Shown here: piece after piece, positions 7,094 to 15,304 of the stretch | How the letters are laid out: every line of letters starts with the position of its first letter | Numbering within the stretch: position 1 is the stretch's first letter | Assembly (NCBI GenBank): GCA_001839685.1 | Contig: MLAK01001297.1 | Location: forward strand, 5,983-21,832 | Length of the DNA: 15,850 nt | Source of the DNA: Tritrichomonas foetus | Lineage: Eukaryota > Parabasalia > Tritrichomonadida > Tritrichomonadidae | Reading direction: 5' to 3' | Program-made: the position numbers and the translations under genes | The notes under the pieces: model-generated | Database searches by the model: none | Told to the model about the DNA's origin: nothing | Seen by the model: only the letters and a program-made list of their open reading frames with translations

Positions 7094-7182
7094 AATTTCA
7101 AACTCCGATTGATTTTTCATTCGAAAAAAGTTCTTATGAATAAAGAACCATTGAAAAAGTTAATGTGCAACCATTCAAATAG

Positions 7183-9588
7183 ATGATTTTCCTCATTCTA
7201 CATACATTAGTTTCCTCACTCTCTTCGAGTTACCGAATACTTAAAAATGATCAAGTGACATGCGATATATCTGAAATGTCAATTTCATGCGACAAAAATA
7301 CTTGTACGTGCAATTCTAATCAAAAATATGCAAATGTTCAAACTTTAACAGTCACCGGCTCAACGACAAAGAATAACATTGTTGTAAATAATTCAAAGAT
7401 GACAGTTATTGTTTCGAAGCTCTTTATTAATTACGGATCGAGCTATCAAAAAGAATTAGCTCCATTTGTAGCAATTAACAGTGAAATTGACCTTAAAATT
7501 GACGGTTTAAGTAAAATTGAACAATTTCAAACTCACAACCCCGGAGTCGAATGCGCAAATGGCTCTTCTATTACATTCAACCATTTAAATTCTATTGAAA
7601 AAGATATCCTTCACGTCGAAGGTCTCGGTTCTGGCGCCGGAATCGGATTGGGCAAATATAGCGGAAAATGTAACAGTTTAACATTCAATGGTGGTACAGT
7701 CGAATCGATTTCTTACGGAGAAGCAGCTGCCATTGGCACAGGTCGATGCGCAGTCGATCAAATATGCTCGATCAAAAATATCACAATTAATAATGGAAAT
7801 ATATACGCAAGAGGCCCTAGGGCTATTTCAGGAACGGCTGGAGCCGGAATCGGTGTTGGTTATGACGGAAGCATTGATTACATTATTATCAATGGTGGAA
7901 ATGTCACAGCCATTGGACAATATGGTGCTGGAATTGGCGCCGGTTATTATGGCAATATCATTGGTGTTGAAATCAATGGGGGAAAAGTGAATGCTACTAC
8001 AAACACTGGCGCTGGAATCGGCGGCGGTTATCATAACGGTTCCCTATCGTTTGTTCATATCAATGATGGAGAAATTGATGCCAAAGGATATTTCGGTGCA
8101 GCTATTGGTGCTGGCTATTATTGCTCCATTGATGAAGTCATAATAAATGGAGGAACAATAAATGCAACTGCTTCGGGAATTCCAGAGAGCGAAAGATTTT
8201 CTTACGCTTCTGGAATTGGAGGTGGTCAAAAAGCCGACTGTAAGAAGATTAGAATTAACAATGGAAAAATAAACGCTACCGGATGTTTAGGTGCTGGAAT
8301 TGGTGCTGGTCAATCAAGTAATGTTGATCTAATCGAAATTCTTAACGGAAATATTTTTTCATACGCTTTTCAAGGTGCTGGAATTGGTGCCGGTCAAGGC
8401 TTTTTGAAAAATCATAGCTGGGTTGATAAAATTGTGATTTATGATGGTGTTATTGAAGCAGTTGGCAATATGTCTTCCGGAATTGGTGCTGGTTATGGCC
8501 AATATGTAAACGGCAGTGGTGTTGATTCGATTTTCATAAAAGGTGGTAAAATTTTAGCTCGAAGCATTGATTCTGGTTCTGGAATTGGTGGTTCTTATGG
8601 CTACAGAAACCGTTCATCAAATGTGAGACTGATTGAAATCACTGGTGGAGATGTTGAGGCAAGAGGTGTGGCTGGAATTGGAGGCACTTCAAATAATGAA
8701 TCAACAACCGGTTGTGTGAAATCTGTTTTCATAAAGGGAGGAACTGTAAAGGCCTTTGGAACTTTTGCTGGAATTGGTGCAGCAACAGGTTCTGTAATTG
8801 ACGAAATAAACATCTCTGGTGGAAATATATATGCTGAATCCAATTTAACAGGTGCCGGAATTGGTTGTGGTGGAGGAAATTCACAAATTAAAGGTTTAAG
8901 CATAACTGGTGGAAAAGTAACTGCAAATGTTCTTAAGAATGGGGCAGGAATTGGTGCAAGTGCATCAAATAATTCGATTATTCGAAGAAATTCGTTCATT
9001 GACTCGATCTCAATAACAGGTGGAGAAATTGAGGCAACAGGCCTAGAAAGTGGTGCTGGAATTGGTGGTGGTGAATCACTAAATGAAGGAAATCCATACA
9101 TTGGCTCAATTTCTATCACTGGTGGAGTTGTTACTGCAAAAGGAGGTCGTTTTGGAGCAGGAATTGGTGGAGGAAGAATCTCAAATGTGAACAAAGTTCG
9201 TGTTTGGCACGATTCTTCAGCATCAACTGAAACCAAATTTACTGTTAATGCAGTTGCTGGAGAAGAAGCAGGAAATGGAATTGGAAATGGTCAAAAAGGA
9301 CAAATTATGTTACTTGAAGTCCCTTCTGGAGCTTGCTCAGGTGATGGTAAATCTTGTACTGTTGATAAAGATACTCCAGATATTCCAACAGGTTCCAATA
9401 CAGGATCTAGTTCTGATGGCGTTGTTTTGACAACAACAGCAATAATTATTATTGCCATAGGATCTATAATTGTTGTTGCATCTGTTGTTACAGTAGTTAT
9501 TGTAATTATGATCAAAAAGAAAAAGTCACAAGTTTCAGAATATGCAAAAGCAATTAACCCTGTTGATTTTTTTGGCAATGAACTATGA
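7183..9588 (+). CDS. type I surface protein with Gly-rich (GAGIGxG) solenoid repeats
   Basis: An 801-aa protein. It has an N-terminal signal peptide (about 1-16, MIFLILHTLVSSLSSS), then a Cys cluster (C27, C36, C41, C43). From residue 151 to about 703 come 18 GAGIGxG-type motifs, the clearest spaced exactly 28-29 residues apart (7840, 7924, 8008, 8095, then 8290, 8374). The consensus unit is GAGIGAG, a short turn, I-x-I-x-GG-x-I/V-x-A-x-G. Regular Gly turns alternating with short Val/Ile strands suggest a beta-solenoid (inference). A Gly/Ser linker leads to one long membrane helix (about 746-775), a KKKK stop-transfer and a 20-odd-residue tail with NPVDFF. It is probably displayed on the cell surface. 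Similar Gly-rich repeats occur in gut-bacterial surface proteins and recall, but do not match, the GGAI/FxxN repeats of trichomonad Pmp-like proteins. Early repeats are CpG-rich and late ones nearly lack CpG. Adhesion or glycan binding is possible but not shown. Confidence 0.85.
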   Translation: MIFLILHTLVSSLSSSYRILKNDQVTCDISEMSISCDKNTCTCNSNQKYANVQTLTVTGSTTKNNIVVNNSKMTVIVSKLFINYGSSYQKELAPFVAINSEIDLKIDGLSKIEQFQTHNPGVECANGSSITFNHLNSIEKDILHVEGLGSGAGIGLGKYSGKCNSLTFNGGTVESISYGEAAAIGTGRCAVDQICSIKNITINNGNIYARGPRAISGTAGAGIGVGYDGSIDYIIINGGNVTAIGQYGAGIGAGYYGNIIGVEINGGKVNATTNTGAGIGGGYHNGSLSFVHINDGEIDAKGYFGAAIGAGYYCSIDEVIINGGTINATASGIPESERFSYASGIGGGQKADCKKIRINNGKINATGCLGAGIGAGQSSNVDLIEILNGNIFSYAFQGAGIGAGQGFLKNHSWVDKIVIYDGVIEAVGNMSSGIGAGYGQYVNGSGVDSIFIKGGKILARSIDSGSGIGGSYGYRNRSSNVRLIEITGGDVEARGVAGIGGTSNNESTTGCVKSVFIKGGTVKAFGTFAGIGAATGSVIDEINISGGNIYAESNLTGAGIGCGGGNSQIKGLSITGGKVTANVLKNGAGIGASASNNSIIRRNSFIDSISITGGEIEATGLESGAGIGGGESLNEGNPYIGSISITGGVVTAKGGRFGAGIGGGRISNVNKVRVWHDSSASTETKFTVNAVAGEEAGNGIGNGQKGQIMLLEVPSGACSGDGKSCTVDKDTPDIPTGSNTGSSSDGVVLTTTAIIIIAIGSIIVVASVVTVVIVIMIKKKKSQVSEYAKAINPVDFFGNEL

Positions 9589-9630
9589 TAAAAATATTTA
9601 TAGTATCGTAAGAAAATAGTTGATTATTTT

Positions 9631-9733
9631 TTTATATTTCTTATTCTTTTTATATATTTCTTATTCTTTTTATATATTTCTTATTCTTTTTATATATTTC
9701 TTATTCTTTTTATATATTTCTTATTCTTTTTAT
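9631..9733. repeat. 20-bp tandem repeat, about 5 copies
   Basis: The unit TATATATTTCTTATTCTTTT is repeated with an exact 20-bp period. Copies starting at 9651, 9671, 9691 and 9711 are identical. The first, at 9631, differs at one base, and the array ends in a partial match around 9733. It lies 43 bp after the stop of the surface protein gene. Near-perfect identity indicates recent expansion, so it should be length-polymorphic between strains. The period of 20 nt (about two DNA turns) and strong strand asymmetry (T-rich plus strand) could affect the 3' end of the upstream transcript. Confidence 0.95.
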
Positions 9734-9927
9734 GATAAGACTTAACAATTTCACCATTATATTTTCATTTCTATTTTTTCAACATATATCAACATATTTA
9801 CATTTCTTTTTCGAAAAGCTACGATAAAATATTGAATTAGTTTCCTCAAACTTAATAGCCAAATATCATCTGAAAAATAATTGTTTCTCACAAAAGTTGT
9901 GAGTGAAAAAACCATACAATTTTTATA

Positions 9928-9939
9928 AAAATATAACCA
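9928..9939 (+). promoter_or_regulatory. shared 12-mer AAAATATAACCA, copy 3
   Basis: Third identical copy, here only 23 bp before the ATG of the ankyrin gene (9963). This is where a core promoter or start-site element would sit in a trichomonad gene with a short 5' UTR. The proximity makes this the copy most likely to be functional. Confidence 0.4.
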
Positions 9940-9962
9940 CTTCCTAAACAAAATAAAAATAG

Positions 9963-12053
9963 ATGAAGAATAATTATTATAACAAACTCACGCCGAAACG
10001 ACAAGCACGAATCAGCCGTTGTTTTGATATAATCCGGATGATCGTTTACTCAAACCCCGAAGATGACGAGATATTATTAAAGCGATTATTAACGTCAAAT
10101 TATGCGCATAATTCGAGTCGATTATTGGCTTTTATTTATATCTCAATCAATATTTGTTCGGTTTGGCCAAACTATATCGATCATTCGGCCAATTTATTAT
10201 CATTGATGCAGAAATCGGCAGATCCGAATAATAACTGCTTAATTTATGTGAAAAAGTTTATTGGAAATCAATTATTTCAGAAATATTTCGGAGATTCAAC
10301 AGATGACATATATATTTTTGTATTGCATTTTTTTTTAAAGTGTATTGAAAAAGGAATATATTCAACTGAAGAAATTGTTTCCAAAATTAAACGAAAATTT
10401 GTTAGGAAAAAAGTGTTTTTCAATCAACTTTGCTTTTTTTTCATCTTTTTTGCACCTGAAATTGAAGAAACTGATAAAAATTTCTATGAAGAGACACAAA
10501 ATTTCATTGATCAAAGTAAAACAAAACAATTTTTGAATTCTAAACTGAGCTTCATCTTGGACGAAGTGAATTATCAAAATTTCAAGAAAGACAATTGGAA
10601 AAAATTAAAAAAAGAAAGAGTTTCTTTTGCTCAAATTGAAAATGCCATCAGAAATGATGATTTAGATAGTTTTAAAAGAATAATTGAGAGTGAAAACAAT
10701 GGAGATTTAAATGGTTATTGTAAAAATTCCATTTTTTCTCCATTTGTTTTATTTGATAATGAGTTTCCTTTCATTTGTTCGGCTGCAATTTACGGATCGG
10801 AAAAAATATTCATGTTTTTGTTCAAATCTGGAGTTTCCCTTGAATCTCGAAGTAAAAGTGGAATTTCTTTATTTCAATGTGCATGCGTGAATCCAGTTTC
10901 AAGTATTCTTTCTGTTTTCCCAGACGAACTAATTCATCCAAATTTAAATTCATCAACTGCAAAATCCCCAAAATTATCAACTTCACCACTTTCAAGCCAA
11001 GCTATTTATCAAAATACTCATAAAGGTTCACCCAATACAAATTCTTCTTCTTCTTCTAATATTTATTCCCCTTATTCATCATCTCCTTTTGCGGTTTCTC
11101 CTAATTCACCTCAAAGTTTCAAAGAAAATTTTCAAATTAATAATCCTATTAATAATCAAATAAATACCCAAATTACTGGTCAAATGAATCAGTCTTGTAA
11201 TTCAAACGATCATATCATGTCAAGTTTTGCAAGATGTTATAAACTTGATGAATTGAATGAGTATTTGTATCTTGCCTGCAATGACAAACTTGGAGTGGCT
11301 CCAAATGGTACAACAGCGTTTAACAAAGCGATATACTCCTCAAATTATTTCATTTTCAAAATGTGTCTTGAAAAAAATGTTGACATTAATCTGGAAGATG
11401 GATTTGGAATGACACCTTTTGAATGCGCTTGTTATGGTGGAGATTATCTTTGTATGAAGAATTTATATAAACTTGGAGCTGATGTTAAAAAAGGAAAACC
11501 CATGATTTATGCAACAGAATTTGGGAATTATTTTTTAATTCCAACACTTCTAAAATACCATGAAATTGATCCAGATCAATTATATGAAAATGCAACACCT
11601 TTAAAAATGGCAATTCTTAATTCACATTTTAAAGTCGTGAAATTATTAATTAATGATAAAAGGGTGAATGTGAATAGAATTTTTAATGATGGTCAGAATT
11701 ACATCAATGTTGCTGCCTGTCAAAATGATATTCGAATCATGCAGTTAATTCTGAATAAATTAAGTTTTGATTCTTTAAATGAAATGAAAGTTTCCCCACT
11801 CCTTAATTCCATTGTATATGAACTTCCAGAAATGACTAATTTTCTTCTCTCATTAGATCAAATAAATCCAAATAAACTCTTTAACAATGTCGATATTTCT
11901 GCTTTATGGATTGCAACAAAAGTTAAAAATACAAAAATTATTGAAATGTTGATAGAAAAAACGGTGAAGGTGACAGTTCCAGATATCATTCTTGCTTATG
12001 AAAATAATGATTCAGATTTGGTTGATTTATTAACCAAATACTTTTCAAAATGA
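9963..12053 (+). CDS. ankyrin-repeat protein with Ser/Asn-rich insertion
   Basis: A 696-aa protein of the expanded trichomonad ankyrin type. Residues 1-215 form an all-helical N-terminal region rich in Phe, Ile and Lys, as in many such proteins (the DUF3447-like architecture). The first ankyrin-like units run from about 217 to 320 (FAQIENAIRNDDLDSFKRII, then PFICSAAIYGSEKIFMFLFKSG). A low-complexity Ser/Pro/Asn/Gln insertion (about 325-416) interrupts the array. Further ankyrin units fill 417-696, for example TAFNKAIYSSNYFIFKMCLEKNVDINLEDGFGMTPFECACYGG, with the TPF/ALxxA and GADV patterns. No enzyme domain or signal peptide is seen, so a cytosolic protein-binding scaffold is the usual expectation. 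The partner is unknown. The ATG at 9963 follows AAATAG, as in the surface protein gene. CpG falls from 19 in the first 300 nt to 2 in the last 300. Confidence 0.85.
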   Translation: MKNNYYNKLTPKRQARISRCFDIIRMIVYSNPEDDEILLKRLLTSNYAHNSSRLLAFIYISINICSVWPNYIDHSANLLSLMQKSADPNNNCLIYVKKFIGNQLFQKYFGDSTDDIYIFVLHFFLKCIEKGIYSTEEIVSKIKRKFVRKKVFFNQLCFFFIFFAPEIEETDKNFYEETQNFIDQSKTKQFLNSKLSFILDEVNYQNFKKDNWKKLKKERVSFAQIENAIRNDDLDSFKRIIESENNGDLNGYCKNSIFSPFVLFDNEFPFICSAAIYGSEKIFMFLFKSGVSLESRSKSGISLFQCACVNPVSSILSVFPDELIHPNLNSSTAKSPKLSTSPLSSQAIYQNTHKGSPNTNSSSSSNIYSPYSSSPFAVSPNSPQSFKENFQINNPINNQINTQITGQMNQSCNSNDHIMSSFARCYKLDELNEYLYLACNDKLGVAPNGTTAFNKAIYSSNYFIFKMCLEKNVDINLEDGFGMTPFECACYGGDYLCMKNLYKLGADVKKGKPMIYATEFGNYFLIPTLLKYHEIDPDQLYENATPLKMAILNSHFKVVKLLINDKRVNVNRIFNDGQNYINVAACQNDIRIMQLILNKLSFDSLNEMKVSPLLNSIVYELPEMTNFLLSLDQINPNKLFNNVDISALWIATKVKNTKIIEMLIEKTVKVTVPDIILAYENNDSDLVDLLTKYFSK

Positions 12054-12256
12054 CAATTTGTTGTTATTGTTATAATTATGTTAGTTTTTGTTATTAAAAG
12101 TAATAATCGGATTAAATTAATTTATATTTCTTTTTCAAATTTGTCTGGAATAATTACTCAGGGATGTAAGAAAAAAGATAACAAAATAAAATAAAATGTC
12201 AATAGTATTATAATTTATTATCAGAATTGATAGTACAGATTTGTATAATTTATTAT
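12054..12256. other. convergent spacer, ankyrin and CLU genes
   Basis: 203 bp, AT-rich, between two 3' ends. ATAATTTATTATC occurs twice as an exact 13-mer (12210-12222 and 12245-12257). The second copy touches the CLU stop codon (CTA at 12257-12259 on the plus strand). Read on the minus strand it places TAATAAATTAT right after the TAG stop, offering the TAAA-type poly(A) signal. Confidence 0.5.
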
Positions 12257-15200
12257 CTAACCAGAGCGTTCTATCGTCTTTTGAATCAATAAATAAGTAG
12301 ATTTATGATCTTCATTTGCTGGATCAAGAGATGAAGCTATCTTTTCAAAAGATAAAGCTTTAAGCAAATCCTTTTGATTAATTGCAGCTTTTGCCATTAG
12401 ACTGTAAAACACAGCTTGCTGTTTTTTACCTTCTCCATCTTGTTCACAACGTTTAATTCTAGCTTCACAATATTTAATTGAAAATTCTGGTGAGATAGAT
12501 AGAGCAAAATCAGCAGCGGCTGTGTATTCAATATAAACCCATGGATGATTTGGCATTATGATTGATGCCAAATTAGCTGCACGATCAGCAAAAGCAAAAG
12601 CAAGTGTTGGCTTATTAAGAAATCTTGCAAATCTTGCCAGAAGTGAATATCGAACAATCATATCTGGACAAGTTTGATCTCGATATTTCTCCTGAATAAT
12701 TAGTGACTTAAGACATGACCTGAAAGCAGAATCATAATCTTCTTTCTTCTCGTAAATCAAGCTCAAATAAAAATAACATAGAGCAATTCCTTCATCAAAG
12801 GGTTGAACAGTATTTTCACCGATTTGAAGCGCCATTGTAAACAATTCTAAAGCCGAGTCAATGTCGCCATTACCAAAAATTGATGTGGCTAGATCAATAT
12901 ATGACCTGAATTGTGGGTTCTCTGAGAAAGGGAATTTGACAATTGGTGAAATATCACCAATATCTGAAGCCAAAATTGGAGAATCAAAATTCCTTCCCAA
13001 AAGTGTTATTCCAAAAGCACGAAGAACACTTCTTAAAATTAAGATGCGTTGACAAGGTTTTGGTTCAGGTGGACGAATTCCAAACTTTTCAAAAGACACT
13101 TCACTAATTTCTTTGTAAACAGTATCAAAATCAGATTTATCTGTTTCTAACCCAAGTACAAGATTTAACGAATGTAAAAATTCATTCAGATTTTTGTTTT
13201 GGTATCGCATTATAACTTTAAATGATCGTGCAATCATTTCACTTTCTAAAGAGAGTAAGAAACATTTATTTTGTTCGGTAAGCTTTTCTTGTTTAGAAAC
13301 AAGATCATGAATTCTTCCAAGATATCGAACGTTTATCCCACGAGAATGCATTTCATTTACAATAATTTGTCCATCAACAACAAATTTGCTGACAACTGCA
13401 TATTCATGAACAAATTTTGGAATTATTACATCAAGAAGGAATTTTGCAATATCAGCAACGTTTTGTGGAATGAAAGTTGGATCTTTTGCATCTATAGTTA
13501 ATGCATTAATATCAAAGCAAGGTTTTTCTGCATTTTCGATAATTTTTTGACGAGCCCCTTCAAGTTCACGAACTTTTTCGGAATCAAGCGGAGTTTCTTG
13601 GTTTGGATTCTGATGATACAAATAATTTTTATCGCCTCCTAACTTTACAAGCTCTTCAGAATGTTTATCAAGTTCGGAAACAACAGCAAAACTATGAAGT
13701 GCTTCTTGACGAATGACACAACCATGATGTTTTACAGGATCAGGATAATTTGCATCTCTTGGTGTTATCCTATGGAAATCAGCAACATAGTTATTTCCAT
13801 CTGTGGAAATTACACCATTTAATTGACTACTGCAGAAAATTGGTTTATCACTACTTTTTATATTTGACGGACCAATTCCTAATGGTTTGGCAATTTTCTC
13901 GATAATTTCATCAAACTTTTCATTATGCATATAATTTGAATTATCTATTATATTTAACCCATATACAATATTTGATTGATGTGTTAAAAGTCCTGGAATT
14001 ATTGATTGGGCAACCCATCTTTCAGTAAAATAGTCAATTAACGCTGTTCTAACAATACGTAATGATGGACTACTATTGGCTAATTGTTGATATGACTTAA
14101 TTTCATTACAATAAAGCCTATTTGCAGTTTCAATTCCACCTTTTTCCTTTTGAAGTTCAGCCATGTAATCCATGCTTGCAATAAACAAGTCTTTCCAAAC
14201 AAAGTTTGCAGAATCACCATAAGGATATAAGTGACCTCTTTTTATCATCTCCACACCTTCAGCAGCTTCTTGAGCGTATTTTCTTTCAATTTTAAAAGTG
14301 TAAAGATCTCTAGATTCTTCATTTTTAACATCATTGATTAAATCATCAATCGTTAAGGCTGATAAATTAATATTTTCGGAAGAAATATCTTGGAAAAGTT
14401 TCAACTGGCTTCTGTTGATAATTTTATTTTTACTATCAAGTTTCCTTTCCATAAATAGTGTTGTTTTATTTAAAGGTGAAAATGGTTGCCTTTCATAACC
14501 CATTAAATTTAACCATTTTTCGGCAATAAAATAAATACTATTAGAATAATGTTCAGAAACATCCAGCAACAAATGATGAAGTGTTGGATAAGCAGTAGAA
14601 TAGTTTGATTTATTCTGGGTTTGAATTGTTGAAGTGATGTGTTTTGATGTCTTTGCATCAAACTTTTTTGATGTGATCACTTCACTTTTATCATAATACC
14701 AACCATCTTTGTTTGCGTAAACCGAAAATGTTTTATTTTCACATGTAGTAACATCTAATTTGAGGAGGACTCCCTCAATTCTTTCTTTCATTGTGAGTGG
14801 ATTATTCGATAAGTCCATTATTTTAATGGGTCTTGGTAAATCACTTTTTATGTATCCTTCTGGGAAGAAACCATTTAAGTCATCAATTCCTGGTGCAGTT
14901 GTACTATATGTTCGATTTATCCATCCAGCAACACTTTGTTGGCAATCTGAGTATTGTCTGTGTGATGACAATGTGAAGTAAATACGTGCCAATGATTGCA
15001 CATGCAATAATGCTGATCCTTCATTATATGGCAAATGTTTGATGGTGACAGTGATTTGATTATTTTCAATATCGGCAGACAAATCATGTGACAAGTCATG
15101 AATTGATCCCGATTTTGTAACAATATCGTAATTAGTAATGAATATATATTCCGGATTCAACCTGAGGACCATAATTATTGTCTGAATATTTGGATTGACG

Positions 15201-15304
15201 ACTTGGAATTTTGTCGGCTTGTTCATTGTGCTTGGCTGGCATAATAAATTAATTGTCACTAAATTATTTGGTTCCCCGCATTTAGTGATTTCTTCACCAC
15301 TCAT
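12257..15304 (-). CDS. CLU/TIF31 (clustered mitochondria protein) homologue
   Basis: A 1015-aa protein. In other eukaryotes CLU is a cytosolic, ribosome-associated RNA-binding protein needed for normal distribution and supply of mitochondria, also found with eIF3 in yeast. Seen here: an N-terminal region with the YNEGSALLHVQSLARI motif (about 90-110), a CLU-N/GSKIP-like segment (about 172-205, GVLLKLDVTTCENKTFSV...GWYY), and the central CLU domain (about 290-540) with YPYGDSANFVWKDL and the hallmark STDGNNYVADFHRITPRD followed by GCVIRQEAL. A helical region (about 560-760, the eIF3-p135-like part) and C-terminal TPR repeats (about 798-1005, GDIDSALELFTMAL, EDYDSAFRSCLKSL) follow. It is somewhat shorter than the usual 1200-1400 aa but all modules are present. 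The open frame reaches a TTG at 15313; the first ATG (MSGEEITKCG) at 15304 is used as the start. If the host is a trichomonad, it has hydrogenosomes rather than respiring mitochondria. Confidence 0.92.
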   Translation of the reverse strand: MSGEEITKCGEPNNLVTINLLCQPSTMNKPTKFQVVNPNIQTIIMVLRLNPEYIFITNYDIVTKSGSIHDLSHDLSADIENNQITVTIKHLPYNEGSALLHVQSLARIYFTLSSHRQYSDCQQSVAGWINRTYSTTAPGIDDLNGFFPEGYIKSDLPRPIKIMDLSNNPLTMKERIEGVLLKLDVTTCENKTFSVYANKDGWYYDKSEVITSKKFDAKTSKHITSTIQTQNKSNYSTAYPTLHHLLLDVSEHYSNSIYFIAEKWLNLMGYERQPFSPLNKTTLFMERKLDSKNKIINRSQLKLFQDISSENINLSALTIDDLINDVKNEESRDLYTFKIERKYAQEAAEGVEMIKRGHLYPYGDSANFVWKDLFIASMDYMAELQKEKGGIETANRLYCNEIKSYQQLANSSPSLRIVRTALIDYFTERWVAQSIIPGLLTHQSNIVYGLNIIDNSNYMHNEKFDEIIEKIAKPLGIGPSNIKSSDKPIFCSSQLNGVISTDGNNYVADFHRITPRDANYPDPVKHHGCVIRQEALHSFAVVSELDKHSEELVKLGGDKNYLYHQNPNQETPLDSEKVRELEGARQKIIENAEKPCFDINALTIDAKDPTFIPQNVADIAKFLLDVIIPKFVHEYAVVSKFVVDGQIIVNEMHSRGINVRYLGRIHDLVSKQEKLTEQNKCFLLSLESEMIARSFKVIMRYQNKNLNEFLHSLNLVLGLETDKSDFDTVYKEISEVSFEKFGIRPPEPKPCQRILILRSVLRAFGITLLGRNFDSPILASDIGDISPIVKFPFSENPQFRSYIDLATSIFGNGDIDSALELFTMALQIGENTVQPFDEGIALCYFYLSLIYEKKEDYDSAFRSCLKSLIIQEKYRDQTCPDMIVRYSLLARFARFLNKPTLAFAFADRAANLASIIMPNHPWVYIEYTAAADFALSISPEFSIKYCEARIKRCEQDGEGKKQQAVFYSLMAKAAINQKDLLKALSFEKIASSLDPANEDHKSTYLLIQKTIERSG

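Larger units (their letters stand above)
6639..7182. other. upstream region of the surface repeat protein
   Basis: No coding sequence recognised in 544 bp. It contains a nested inverted-repeat element (6784-6884), the second AAAATATAACCA copy (6808-6819), and three TAACG/CGTTA-type words (TAACGA 6990-6995, AATAACGTTATT 7021-7032, GTTATCGA at about 7086-7093). The bases before the ATG read CATTCAAATAG. This is probably the regulatory region of the gene at 7183; transcription from the structured element itself cannot be excluded. Confidence 0.55.
9589..9962. other. spacer between the surface protein and ankyrin genes
   Basis: Begins with TAAA overlapping the region just after the TGA stop, compatible with the short UAAA-type poly(A) signal known in Trichomonas. 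It then holds the 20-bp tandem repeat (9631-9733), AT-rich sequence, and the third AAAATATAACCA copy just before the ankyrin gene. A 64-codon frame on the minus strand (9757-9951) is judged spurious. Confidence 0.6.

Noticed and set aside
6639..7182. tRNA or snRNA gene in the spacer before the surface protein
   Set aside because: No box A/box B or cloverleaf seen; the inverted repeats do not match a tRNA layout.
8601..9236. 211-codon Pro-rich minus-strand frame, and other antisense frames in 7688-9578
   Set aside because: Exact complements of the Gly-rich repeats; the pattern follows from the sense codons of the surface protein.
9631..9733. CRISPR-like array
   Set aside because: The 20-bp units are directly adjacent with no spacers; it is a simple minisatellite in a eukaryotic genome.
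13271..13501. Plus-strand frames of 60-76 codons inside the CLU gene (also 12861-13052 and 14760-14981)
   Set aside because: Shadows of the minus-strand CLU coding sequence with no family features.
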